A stretch of 64,000 nt of DNA from positions 62,001-126,000 of the forward strand of contig JAJDXS010000031.1 in NCBI GenBank assembly GCA_022823145.1, in the 5' to 3' direction. The notes beneath the pieces are model-generated. The model was given only the letters and a program-made list of their open reading frames with translations, made no database searches and was not told where the DNA came from. This document shows, one piece after another, positions 8,706 to 16,673 of this stretch (position 1 is the stretch's first letter; each line of letters opens with the position of its first letter). The stretch comes from Gemmatimonadota bacterium (GTDB lineage: Bacteria; Gemmatimonadota; Gemmatimonadetes; Longimicrobiales; Gaopeijiaceae). The position numbers and the translations under genes were made by a program.

Positions 8706-9670
8706 GACCGGTACGGCCGGTTGCGCTGGACGACATCCACGCCGCCAGGTCGCGCATCGAGGACTCGGCGATCCGCTCCCCGCTGATTCGCGTGGACATC
8801 CCCGAATCTCCGGTGGAACTCTGGGTCAAGCTCGAGTGCCTCCAGCCGATCGGGTCGTTCAAGGTGCGCGGGGCCGCCAACGCGATGGCGCTCGCCGACG
8901 ACGCCCTCCTGGCGCGCGGCGTCTACACGGGGAGCGCCGGCAACATGGCGCAGGGCGTGGCGTTCGCGGCCCGGCGGCTCGGCGTGCCCTGCAGGGTGGT
9001 GGTGCCCGACACGGCTCCCCGCGCCAAGCTGGACGCGATCGCGCGGCTCGGAGCCACGGCCGCACCGCTTCCCTTCGACGAGTGGTGGAGCGTCTTGCGC
9101 GATCACGGTCACCCGGCCGAGCAGGGCTACTTCGTCCACCCGGTCAGCGATCCGGCGGTGATCGCGGGAAACGGCACCATCGGCCTCGAGATCGTCGAGG
9201 AGCTGCCGCGGGTGCGCGCGGTGGTGGTGCCGTACGGCGGCGGCGGACTGTCGTGCGGAATCGCGGCCGCGCTTCACGAACTCGCCCCCGACGTCCCGGT
9301 CTTCGCGGCCGAGGTCGAGACTGCCGCCCCCTTCGCCGCGTCGCTGCGGGCCGGCCGTCCCGTCGAAGTGCGGTATCGCCGGTCCTTCGTCGACGGAATC
9401 GGTTCGTCCAGCGTGCTCGAAGAGATGTGGCCGCTCGCGAGCGAGTCACTTGCGGGGTCGTTGGTGGTCTCGCTGGAGGAGGTATGCGAGGCCATCCGCG
9501 TGCTGGCCGGCGGCGCCCATATCGTGGCCGAGGGCGCGGGGGCCACCGGTGTGGCGGCCGCCCTGCGCGGTCTGCCCGGGATCGGGGATGGTCCGGTCGT
9601 GGCCGTAGTCTCGGGGGGCAACATCGACCCGCACGTCTTCCAGGCGATCATGGAGAGGCGTTCCTCCTGA
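8702..9670 (+). CDS. PLP-dependent threonine/serine dehydratase-like enzyme
   Basis: The 322-residue protein is a fold-type II PLP enzyme. The Schiff-base lysine is in GSFKVRGAANAM (about residue 58), a cofactor loop reads SAGNMAQG, and the C-terminal phosphate-loop region reads VVSGGNIDP. Family members deaminate threonine or serine to 2-oxoacids, or racemise serine. There is no C-terminal ACT regulatory domain, so a catabolic or racemase-type enzyme is more likely than biosynthetic IlvA. It is translationally coupled to the creatininase. Confidence 0.85.
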   Translation: MRPVRPVALDDIHAARSRIEDSAIRSPLIRVDIPESPVELWVKLECLQPIGSFKVRGAANAMALADDALLARGVYTGSAGNMAQGVAFAARRLGVPCRVVVPDTAPRAKLDAIARLGATAAPLPFDEWWSVLRDHGHPAEQGYFVHPVSDPAVIAGNGTIGLEIVEELPRVRAVVVPYGGGGLSCGIAAALHELAPDVPVFAAEVETAAPFAASLRAGRPVEVRYRRSFVDGIGSSSVLEEMWPLASESLAGSLVVSLEEVCEAIRVLAGGAHIVAEGAGATGVAAALRGLPGIGDGPVVAVVSGGNIDPHVFQAIMERRSS

Positions 9671-9743
9671 CGCCCATTCGCCCACGCGCCCCGCGCGCCG
9701 TAGCTTCCCCGGTCACCACGAATCCACCGACACCGAGGTCCGA

Positions 9744-11219
9744 ATGACGACAGCAACAAGGGTCAGGCACCCACGCGGGCTGATGACGCTCTTCTTCACG
9801 GAGATGTGGGAGCGATTCTCCTACTACGGGATGCGGGCGCTTCTGATCCTCTACCTCTCGGAGGCCACGACGGGCGCGAATCCGGGGATGGGACTGGCCG
9901 AAGCACCGGCCGGCGCCATCTACGGACTCTATACCGGGCTAGTGTATCTGCTCGGGCTACCTGGGGGGTGGGTCGCGGACCAGCTGTGGGGACAGCGCAA
10001 GGCCGTCTTCGTGGGGGGATGCATCATCGCGGCCGGACACTTCAGTATGGCCGTGCCCAATGACTTCAACTTCTTCCTCGGACTGATACTGATCGTCATC
10101 GGGACGGGTCTGCTCAAGCCCAACGTCAGTTCCGTGGTCGCAGACCTGTACCCGGAAGGTGGAGCGAGGCGGGACGCGGGGTTCTCCATCTTCTACATGG
10201 GGATCAATGTCGGGGCCTTCGCCGGTCCCCTGATTTGCGGCTGGCTGGGGCAAAACTGGAACTGGCACTGGGGCTTCTCGGCGGCCGGCTTCGGAATGGT
10301 GCTCGGGCTGATCCAGTTCCGGCTCGGCTATGGCCGCCTTGGCGATGCCGGGGTGTTGCGGGGCGACCGCACACCGGAGCAGCGCGCCGCCCTGAGCCGC
10401 CGTTTCTTCGGCGGGTGTGCCGCACTCGCGCTTGGGCTGGTCGGCTTCGGCTACCTGGTGTCGAGCGGTGCGATTCCGGTGTCCCTGACCCAGATCGCGA
10501 CGGGACTGGCCGCGCTCATCCTCGGGGTCGTGGTCGTCTACTTCGTCTACCTGATGTTGTTTGGCGGGCACGACGTCGTCGAGAAGAAGAAGATCGTCGC
10601 AATCTTCTGGTTTGCGCTCCTGGCCGTGCTCTTCTGGTCGGGGTTCGAGCAGGCGGGCTCCTCACTCAACCTCTTTGCCGAAAACTACACGGACCGTACC
10701 ATCGGGGACTGGAGCTATCCGGCGTCCTGGCTCCAGTCGGTCAACGCCTTCTTCATAGTCTGCCTGGCGCCGGTCTTCGGCTGGCTCTGGGTATGGCTCG
10801 CCAACCGCAACGCGAACCCATCCACCGCGGTGAAGTTTGCGCTCGGGCTCCTGCTGCTCGCCGCCGGGTTCTTCGTGATTGCCTGGGGTGCCGCCAACGC
10901 GACGCCGGATGCGCCGGCTTCGGCATCGTGGCTCATCGTCATGTACTTCCTGCACACGGTGGGCGAACTGGCGCTGTCACCGGTCGGGTTGTCGGCGGTC
11001 ACCAAGCTCGCGCCCCCGCGCCGCATCAGTCAGATGATGGGGCTGTGGTTCGTGGCGACGTCGCTGGGCAACGTGGTGGCCGGGCTGGTGGCCGGAAGGC
11101 TCGAAGCGCTGGAGCCCTCGCCGCTCTTCTTCACGGTGGCGCAGATCATCGGTTTCGCGGGCATTATCGCGCTCGCGGCAAGCCCGCTGATCAAGCGCCT
11201 CATGGGCGACGTGAAGTAG
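9744..11219 (+). CDS. POT family proton-dependent oligopeptide transporter
   Basis: A 491-residue inner-membrane protein of the POT/PTR2 branch of the major facilitator superfamily. The N terminus carries the family ExxER-type motif in FFTEMWERFSYYGMRALL. About 12-14 hydrophobic segments follow, and a later helix contains FWSGFEQAGSSLNLFAE. It would import di- and tripeptides with protons. A TAGCTT -10-like box lies at about 9701-9706, 38 bases before the ATG. Transcription probably ends at the strong hairpin at 11246-11295. Confidence 0.92.
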   Translation: MTTATRVRHPRGLMTLFFTEMWERFSYYGMRALLILYLSEATTGANPGMGLAEAPAGAIYGLYTGLVYLLGLPGGWVADQLWGQRKAVFVGGCIIAAGHFSMAVPNDFNFFLGLILIVIGTGLLKPNVSSVVADLYPEGGARRDAGFSIFYMGINVGAFAGPLICGWLGQNWNWHWGFSAAGFGMVLGLIQFRLGYGRLGDAGVLRGDRTPEQRAALSRRFFGGCAALALGLVGFGYLVSSGAIPVSLTQIATGLAALILGVVVVYFVYLMLFGGHDVVEKKKIVAIFWFALLAVLFWSGFEQAGSSLNLFAENYTDRTIGDWSYPASWLQSVNAFFIVCLAPVFGWLWVWLANRNANPSTAVKFALGLLLLAAGFFVIAWGAANATPDAPASASWLIVMYFLHTVGELALSPVGLSAVTKLAPPRRISQMMGLWFVATSLGNVVAGLVAGRLEALEPSPLFFTVAQIIGFAGIIALAASPLIKRLMGDVK

Positions 11220-11245
11220 GCGACTCGCCCGCTGACTCAAAGAGA

Positions 11246-11295
11246 GAACCCCCGGCCCCTTCGAAGCGTCGCCGCACCGACGGGGCCGGGGGTTC
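11246..11295. terminator. Bidirectional rho-independent-type terminator hairpin
   Basis: A perfect 14-base inverted repeat (GAACCCCCGGCCCC at 11246-11259 and its complement at 11282-11295) encloses a 22-base loop. It lies between the convergent POT transporter and triple-repeat genes. The arm ends give short T runs on either strand (TTCTT after the plus-strand arm). Confidence 0.85.
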
Positions 11296-11318
11296 TTCCG
11301 GAGTGCGCTTGTCCGGCG

Positions 11319-12554
11319 CTACCTGTCCAGCCTGAGCTCCCGGAAGTTCTCCCACTCCACGACGTACTCGCTTCCGCCCGCGGTCACCAGGATGTCCCGG
11401 TTACCGGAGTCGACGTCGTTGCTGCCCTCCAGGTCGTAGGCCCGGCCATCGCGCAGAATCACCGTCGAACCGGTGCCGTTCTTCACTATCCGCTCGATCC
11501 TGGAGAACTCGACGTCGAACTCGATGCCCGCGCTCGTGCCGTTGAGCATCTCCCAGCTCGAGTACTCGTCGCGGTCCCACCTGATATCGCCCGAGAGCTC
11601 GTCCCCCGACGTGGTGATCACGGTGCCGCGCAGGGGCCGCCCGCCGTCGAAGTCGCTGCGTGACTGGTCGCGGCGAGCCCCGTGGAAGCGCACGCTTCCC
11701 AGGTAGTCCCACGGAACCTTGACCTGGCCGAGTCCCGGATCCGAAACCGTGATGCCGCGGTTGCTCCGGTCGACGTCGTTGGTCCCGAACAGAGTGATCC
11801 TCTCGCCCGTGTGCAGGGTCACATGTGCGCCCACGGGGCCGTACTGCTCGATCTCGCTGATGGCCCCGAACGGGATCTGGTAGTCCCGCCCGTCCGCTTC
11901 ACCGTCGAGGAAATCGGTCGAGTGGATTTCGTCGACATCCCAGGTGATGTACCCCGTGAATTCGGCGCCGCGCCCGGTGCTCAGGGTTCCGTACAGGCGG
12001 CCCGCGGCGGGGCGGACGTGCCGGGGCGCCGCCTCGAAGTCGACGCGACGGATTTCGCGCCACTCCAGGGTGGTCGGATCACCCTTTGCGCCGGTTACGA
12101 CCAGGGACCGCATTCCGAGCCCCAGATCGGTGGATTCTCCCTCCATCCCGATCATCTGGCCCGAACGCAGGTGGAAGATCGCCTGGCTGCTTCCCACCGG
12201 CCGGATGCGGTCGACGTGCCCGAAACGGATCCCGGAGAGTCCCCGGAAGCCCCGGTCAAGCTTGCTCACGTCCAGGAGGTCGCCCCAGCTGCCCTCGTTC
12301 CGGTCCCACCGCAGGAATCCCCGGTGCACCGCGCCGTCACGGGTCCGCACCGACCCGTACAGCTGGTTCGTGCCCGCCAGCGGCTGCTTCAGCGTGTAGC
12401 TCTCGGGCCAGGGCGAGGCCGCGGGCACGGGATGCGACCGGGATACCGGGGCTCCGTTGACGAGCGCGAGCGTGGCGACCGCCGCGACCAGTGCGGAGCC
12501 GGTGATCACGGCGATGTTCCTGGCGTCTTCGTTCAGCTGTCGGCTGTGCCTCAT
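11319..12554 (-). CDS. Membrane-anchored protein with three tandem ~110-residue repeats, unknown function
   Basis: The 411-residue protein has one N-terminal membrane segment (residues about 13-33), then three homologous units at about 65-186, 187-307 and 308-411. Each begins L-x-G-T/S-V/L followed by a WDxxE-type motif (RWDRNEGSW, TWDVDEIHS, RWDRDEYSS). Units 2 and 3 contain a later L-x-G-x-NDVD box (FGTNDVDRSNRGI, EGSNDVDSGNRDI). The repeats look beta-rich and are probably exported. The start at 12554 is supported by AGGGGAGGA seven bases upstream. No named family was recognised. It faces the TPR gene divergently. Confidence 0.75.
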   Translation of the reverse strand: MRHSRQLNEDARNIAVITGSALVAAVATLALVNGAPVSRSHPVPAASPWPESYTLKQPLAGTNQLYGSVRTRDGAVHRGFLRWDRNEGSWGDLLDVSKLDRGFRGLSGIRFGHVDRIRPVGSSQAIFHLRSGQMIGMEGESTDLGLGMRSLVVTGAKGDPTTLEWREIRRVDFEAAPRHVRPAAGRLYGTLSTGRGAEFTGYITWDVDEIHSTDFLDGEADGRDYQIPFGAISEIEQYGPVGAHVTLHTGERITLFGTNDVDRSNRGITVSDPGLGQVKVPWDYLGSVRFHGARRDQSRSDFDGGRPLRGTVITTSGDELSGDIRWDRDEYSSWEMLNGTSAGIEFDVEFSRIERIVKNGTGSTVILRDGRAYDLEGSNDVDSGNRDILVTAGGSEYVVEWENFRELRLDR

Positions 12555-12666
12555 GGTCTTTCCTCCCCTTGCATCGCGGCGTGTTCGCATCGCGGCGGGT
12601 GCCTCCCGGGCCCGTACGGATTTCGGACACGTCTACATACGCACAAGGTTGCACTTCGTGTCGGTC

Positions 12667-12694
12667 TTGTCACAAGAGCCGAATCCGATAGCTT
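12667..12694 (+). promoter_or_regulatory. Predicted promoter of the TPR-OsmC-acyl-CoA synthetase run
   Basis: TTGTCA (12667-12672), a 16-base spacer and TAGCTT (12689-12694) lie about 65 bases before the TPR gene. The -35 box is part of a small palindrome, CTTGT-C-ACAAG (12666-12676), in the region between divergent genes. Confidence 0.45.
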
Positions 12695-12759
12695 GGAACG
12701 ATATGACTGGCTGGCGACGCGCGGGCCAAGCCCCACAAAAGGGACGGTGACATTCGTCC

Positions 12760-13197
12760 ATGTCCATCTGGAGCAAGATATTCGGCGGATCCGCACGCGC
12801 GGAGCAGGTCGACTATTACAATGAGGCCCTGGCCCTTTCCAACGAGGGCAAGTTCCACGAGGCCCTGACGTCCCTTCGCCTCGCGCTAAAGGAATCCCCC
12901 GGGGATCCCGTCGTCCTTCAGCAGATCGCGATAGCCTACACTCGCATGGGCATGGAGTCGGAGGCCGTCAAGACGTACCGGCACGTCCTCCAGAGGAACC
13001 CGCAGACGCCCGGTGCCCACTACGGACTCGCGTTTCTGCTGTTGCGCCAGGACGCGCGAGGCGAAGCGATCGAGCATCTGGAAGCGTTTCTGGCCAACAG
13101 CCCATCGGAAGACGAGGCGAAGGAGCACATCGCCCACGCCCGGGAAACGCTTCAGGAGCTTCGAGGCGATACGGACGGGGAAGGCGACGCGCCCTGA
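12760..13197 (+). CDS. Small TPR-repeat protein
   Basis: A 145-residue soluble protein with about three tetratricopeptide repeats (residues 20-125): ALALSNEGKFHEALTSLRLA, DPVVLQQIAIAYTRMGMESE and GAHYGLAFLLLRQDARGEAI. TPRs mediate protein-protein contacts, and nothing indicates the partner. It heads a tightly spaced plus-strand run with OsmC-like, acyl-CoA synthetase, CutA and TerB-like genes. The C terminus is acidic and probably unstructured. Confidence 0.8.
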   Translation: MSIWSKIFGGSARAEQVDYYNEALALSNEGKFHEALTSLRLALKESPGDPVVLQQIAIAYTRMGMESEAVKTYRHVLQRNPQTPGAHYGLAFLLLRQDARGEAIEHLEAFLANSPSEDEAKEHIAHARETLQELRGDTDGEGDAP

Positions 13198-13222
13198 CCC
13201 GAATTGGGGGAGGCGATCCGGA

Positions 13223-13636
13223 TTGAAAGCGGACAGGCAGGTTCGACTTGGATGGACGGGCTCCGGGCTCGTGTTCGACGGCGGTTCCGCCGGGGGTCCG
13301 CAGATCGTGGTCGACGGGGATTCGGCCACCGGGCCGTCGCCGATGGACCTGACCCTCATGGGCGTGGCCGCCTGCATGGCGATCGACGTGCGGGTGATTC
13401 TCGAAAAGGGCCGTGTTCCGTTCGACAGCCTGGATGTGACCGCCGAGGGGGAGCGTCGCGAATCCCCGCCTCGCCACTACACGGGGCTGCGCCTGGTCTT
13501 CAGCGTGACCGGAGTGCCGCCGGGGGAGCGCCCGAAGGTGGAGCGCGCCCTTGAGCTGTCGCGTGAGAAGTACTGTTCCGTCCTCTTCTCTCTGAGACAG
13601 GACATACCGGTGGAAGTCGTCCTCGAAGGAGGGTAG
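13223..13636 (+). CDS. OsmC family peroxiredoxin-like protein
   Basis: A 137-residue protein matching the OsmC/YhfA fold, including the two conserved cysteines in GVAACMAIDV and SREKYCSV that reduce organic hydroperoxides in this family. The TTG at 13223 is taken as start because GGGGGAGG lies about ten bases upstream and the next in-frame candidates remove the first strand. It probably acts in the cytoplasm. The acyl-CoA synthetase start follows 4 bases after the stop. Confidence 0.85.
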   Translation: MKADRQVRLGWTGSGLVFDGGSAGGPQIVVDGDSATGPSPMDLTLMGVAACMAIDVRVILEKGRVPFDSLDVTAEGERRESPPRHYTGLRLVFSVTGVPPGERPKVERALELSREKYCSVLFSLRQDIPVEVVLEGG

Positions 13637-13640
13637 CCGC

Positions 13641-15476
13641 GTGCCCGAGACCGTACACTACTACGCCACCAAGGCCGATGTCCCGACGGGAACGCTCGTG
13701 GACACCTTCTTTCGCGCCGTGAACCGGTTCGGCGACAAGCTTGCCTACAACGTCTCCGGAGAGGGCGCGCCGACCTATTCCTACAAACAGGTACAGGACG
13801 TCGCGCGACGCGGAGCCTCGGCGCTCGCACGGTCGGGGGTGCATCGGGGCGATCGTGCAGCCATCCTCTCCGAGAATCGCGTGGAGTGGCCGCTCGCGGA
13901 CTGGTCCTGCCTGTGCGCGGGGGTCGTCGACGTGCCCATCTACAGCACGCTGCCCGCCGCGCAGGTCCGCTACATCGTCGAGGATTCGGGGGCGTCGCTG
14001 ATCTTCGTGTCGGACGCCGAGCAGCTCGAGAAGGCGCGAGAAGCCCGGGCCGGGCTGGCCAGGGAGGTCGAGATCGTCGTCTTCGACGAGGATGCTGCGG
14101 GCGACGGGGCTGTCGGCTGGAGCGACTTCCTGGCGCGGGGCGACGACGCGGACCCCGAAGCGTTCCACGCGGAGGCACGGCGTGCGCAGCCGGAAGATGT
14201 GGCCACCCTGATCTACACCTCTGGGACCACGGGCACGCCCAAGGGCGTCATGCTCACCCACAACAACGTGGCGTCCAACATCTGGGCCAGCGAGCAGCAA
14301 CTGGCGACGGGGCCCGACGACTCCAGTCTATCGTTCCTCCCGCTGTCACACGTTCTGCAGCGGATGGTCGACTATCTGTTCTTTGCCACGGGATGCTCGA
14401 TCACGCACGGTTCGATCGAAACCGTGGCGGCGGACATGCGGCGGTTGCGCCCGACGGTTCTGGTATCGGTTCCGCGACTCTACGAAAAGGTCTACCAGAA
14501 GGTGCTCGACGCCAGCGGCGTCAAGGGCAAACTGGTGGCCTGGGCGGCGAGAGTCGGACGGCAGGCCGCGCTGTGCCGGGAACGTGGTGCGAAGTTCCCG
14601 TTCATGCTGCGGTGGCAGCACGCGATCGCGGATCGGCTGGTGTTCTCGAAGCTCCGGGAGGGGGTCGGAGGGCGACTGCGGTTCTTCGTCAGCGGTGGAG
14701 CGGCGCTGGCTCCCGAGATCAACCGCTTCTTCCTTGGCGCCGGAATCACGATTCTCGAGGGCTACGGGCTCAGCGAGACCTCGCCGGTGACCAACGTGAA
14801 CACCGACGAGCACTTCCGGATCGGGACGGTGGGACGGCCCGTGCCGGGGACCGAGATCCGCATTGCCGACGACGGGGAGATCCTTGTCCGCGGCCCGCAG
14901 GTCATGAAGGGGTACTACGGGCTTCCGGAGATGACCAGCGAGGTGATTTCGGCGGACGGCTGGTTCAGCACGGGGGACATCGGTGAGCTGAGCAGCGACG
15001 GGTTTCTGAAGATCACCGACAGGAAGAAGGACCTGATCAAGACTTCAGGTGGCAAGTACGTCGCCCCACAGGCGATCGAGAATCTGCTCAAGAAGAACGC
15101 CTACGTCGACCAGGCGGTGGTGATCGGCGAGGGTCGCAAGTTCTGCGCGGTATTGGTCGTGCCCGCCTTCGAACGCCTGCGGGCCTGGGCTGCGGATGCC
15201 GGAGTCGACGCGGCGGACGAGCAGTCGCTCCTTGGCGATGCCAGGTGCCAGGCTCACCTGCAGGAGCAGTTCTTCTCCGAAATGCGCGACCTGGCCCGCT
15301 TCGAGACTCCGAAGAAGGTGGGGTTGATCAGCGATGCCTTCACGGTCGAGAACGGCATTCTCACTCCGACACAGAAGGTGAAGCGCGCGGTCGTCGCCGA
15401 GCGCTACGCGGCGCTGATCGAGTCGTTCTACCGTGCGGACTCCGTGGAACAGACGATGTTCGTGGCGTCCGGGTGA
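13641..15476 (+). CDS. Long-chain acyl-CoA synthetase (AMP-forming)
   Basis: A 611-residue member of the ANL superfamily. It shows the phosphate-binding motif YTSGTTGTPKGVMLTH (about residue 190), GYGLSETSP in the core, the hinge segment GWFSTGDIGEL and the catalytic-lysine region DRKKDLIKTSGGKYVAP. Size and motifs fit FadD15-like long-chain fatty acid activation with ATP and CoA. It has a GTG start. It activates fatty acids for beta-oxidation or lipid synthesis; the acyl-CoA dehydrogenase gene at 31615 could act downstream, but is not linked to it. Confidence 0.92.
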   Translation: MPETVHYYATKADVPTGTLVDTFFRAVNRFGDKLAYNVSGEGAPTYSYKQVQDVARRGASALARSGVHRGDRAAILSENRVEWPLADWSCLCAGVVDVPIYSTLPAAQVRYIVEDSGASLIFVSDAEQLEKAREARAGLAREVEIVVFDEDAAGDGAVGWSDFLARGDDADPEAFHAEARRAQPEDVATLIYTSGTTGTPKGVMLTHNNVASNIWASEQQLATGPDDSSLSFLPLSHVLQRMVDYLFFATGCSITHGSIETVAADMRRLRPTVLVSVPRLYEKVYQKVLDASGVKGKLVAWAARVGRQAALCRERGAKFPFMLRWQHAIADRLVFSKLREGVGGRLRFFVSGGAALAPEINRFFLGAGITILEGYGLSETSPVTNVNTDEHFRIGTVGRPVPGTEIRIADDGEILVRGPQVMKGYYGLPEMTSEVISADGWFSTGDIGELSSDGFLKITDRKKDLIKTSGGKYVAPQAIENLLKKNAYVDQAVVIGEGRKFCAVLVVPAFERLRAWAADAGVDAADEQSLLGDARCQAHLQEQFFSEMRDLARFETPKKVGLISDAFTVENGILTPTQKVKRAVVAERYAALIESFYRADSVEQTMFVASG

Positions 15477-15480
15477 GGTG

Positions 15481-15858
15481 ATGAGCGACACCGGCGGCGG
15501 CGACGACGCCACGGTCGTCGACGAACGGGCCGAGGTCGTCACGGTTCTGATGACCGCGCCGGGGGCGGGCGCGGCGGCGGAGGTGGTGGGGCGGCTGGTC
15601 GAGGAGCGCCTGGTGGCCTGCGGGAACATCCTCCCCGGTGCGGTGAGTATCTATCGGTGGGAGGGAGAGGTGCATCGCGACGATGAATCGGTCGTCATTC
15701 TGAAGACGACCCGGCGGCTGCTTGCCAGAGTGCTGGCGAGGGCCGAGCAGCTTCATCCCTACGATGTGCCCGAACTGCTTGTGCACGAGGTGGCGGACGG
15801 TGCCGGTGCCTACCTGGACTGGGTTCGGCGCGAGTGCCGCCCGGGGGCCGGAGGATAG
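15481..15858 (+). CDS. cutA: Divalent cation tolerance protein CutA
   Basis: A 125-residue protein with the CutA core: VTVLMTAPG, LVEERLVACGNILPGAVSIYRWEGEV, ESVVILKTT and HPYDVPELL. CutA forms very stable trimers and has been linked to copper tolerance, although its biochemical role is unsettled. The N-terminal 18 residues before the first strand are extra and acidic. The ATG at 15481 lies right after the acyl-CoA synthetase stop, with GAGG just upstream. Confidence 0.92.
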   Translation: MSDTGGGDDATVVDERAEVVTVLMTAPGAGAAAEVVGRLVEERLVACGNILPGAVSIYRWEGEVHRDDESVVILKTTRRLLARVLARAEQLHPYDVPELLVHEVADGAGAYLDWVRRECRPGAGG

Positions 15859-15865
15859 CCAGAGC

Positions 15866-16369
15866 ATGATCGATCGGCTGAAGTCGTTCTTCCTGCGTGA
15901 GATGGCGATGCCTGACGAGGAGACGCAGGATGACGGCACCGAGGCGCTTCGCATCGCGGCGTGCGCGCTGCTGCTCGAGGTGGCGCACGCCGACGACTAC
16001 CTGAGCGAGGGAGAACGGCGGCATCTGCGCGGTCTGGTCCGGCGGCACTTCGGGCTCCAGCGGGATGCCGCGGACGAGCTGATCGCGTTTGCGGAGGACA
16101 AGCGGCGCGCAAGCGTGGATCTCTGGGCCTTCACGAATCTGATCAACGCCCACTACTCGACCGGGCAGAAGATGGTCCTTGCGGAGGCGATGTGGGGAAT
16201 CGTCCTTGCCGATGGTGAACTGGCCACGCGCGAGGACTACCTGATGAGGAAGATCTCGAATCTGATAGGTTTGAAATCCGGGTATCTGGCGGAAGCGCGG
16301 AGGCGGCTCGACGCGGGTGCCACGGGACGACCGGACGACACCGGGAGCGCAAGATGTCAACCCTCATGA
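15866..16369 (+). CDS. TerB-like (tellurite resistance TerB fold) protein
   Basis: A 167-residue, mostly helical protein. Two TerB-type half repeats contain acidic motifs in ALLLEVAHADDYLSEGERRH and MWGIVLADGELATREDYLMR, with the D-x-x-x-S/T-x-x-E pattern suggesting metal binding. TerB-like proteins occur at membranes and in stress responses; the role here is unknown. It starts 8 bases after cutA and overlaps the next small membrane-protein gene by 16 bases. Confidence 0.85.
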   Translation: MIDRLKSFFLREMAMPDEETQDDGTEALRIAACALLLEVAHADDYLSEGERRHLRGLVRRHFGLQRDAADELIAFAEDKRRASVDLWAFTNLINAHYSTGQKMVLAEAMWGIVLADGELATREDYLMRKISNLIGLKSGYLAEARRRLDAGATGRPDDTGSARCQPS

Positions 16370-16662
16370 TGATCCTGATCGGCGTGGTTGCCGTGCTGCT
16401 CGGCGTGCTGCTCGGGATGCCGGGCAGGGTTGGCCGCGACCCGCGGCGGGCGGGACGCAAGAACATCGGCGAACACAACGAGAAGCGGATCAAGGAGCTG
16501 GAGCTCGCGCTGGGGAGAGTCGCCAGGCGAAGCGCCGAGGCGAAACGCTACTTCACCCCTCTGGACCTCTTGCGGCGCGACAAGCGCGCCTCTCAGCGGC
16601 GTCGTCAGCGCAGGTACTTCAAGACCGCCGCGCCGTCCTCCCGCGACAGGTCCGACGGCTAG
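16354..16662 (+). CDS. Small single-pass membrane protein with basic tail
   Basis: A 102-residue protein with one N-terminal membrane helix (MILIGVVAVLLGVLLGM). A highly charged, coiled-coil-prone cytoplasmic part follows (EKRIKELELALGRVARRSAE), then an Arg-rich C terminus. It overlaps the TerB-like gene by 16 bases, suggesting joint translation. No family was recognised. The stop is 11 bases from that of the convergent DUF445 gene, and a short TAGCCG/CGGCTA hairpin lies between them. Confidence 0.65.
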   Translation: MSTLMMILIGVVAVLLGVLLGMPGRVGRDPRRAGRKNIGEHNEKRIKELELALGRVARRSAEAKRYFTPLDLLRRDKRASQRRRQRRYFKTAAPSSRDRSDG

Positions 16663-16673
16663 CCGCCGCGCGG

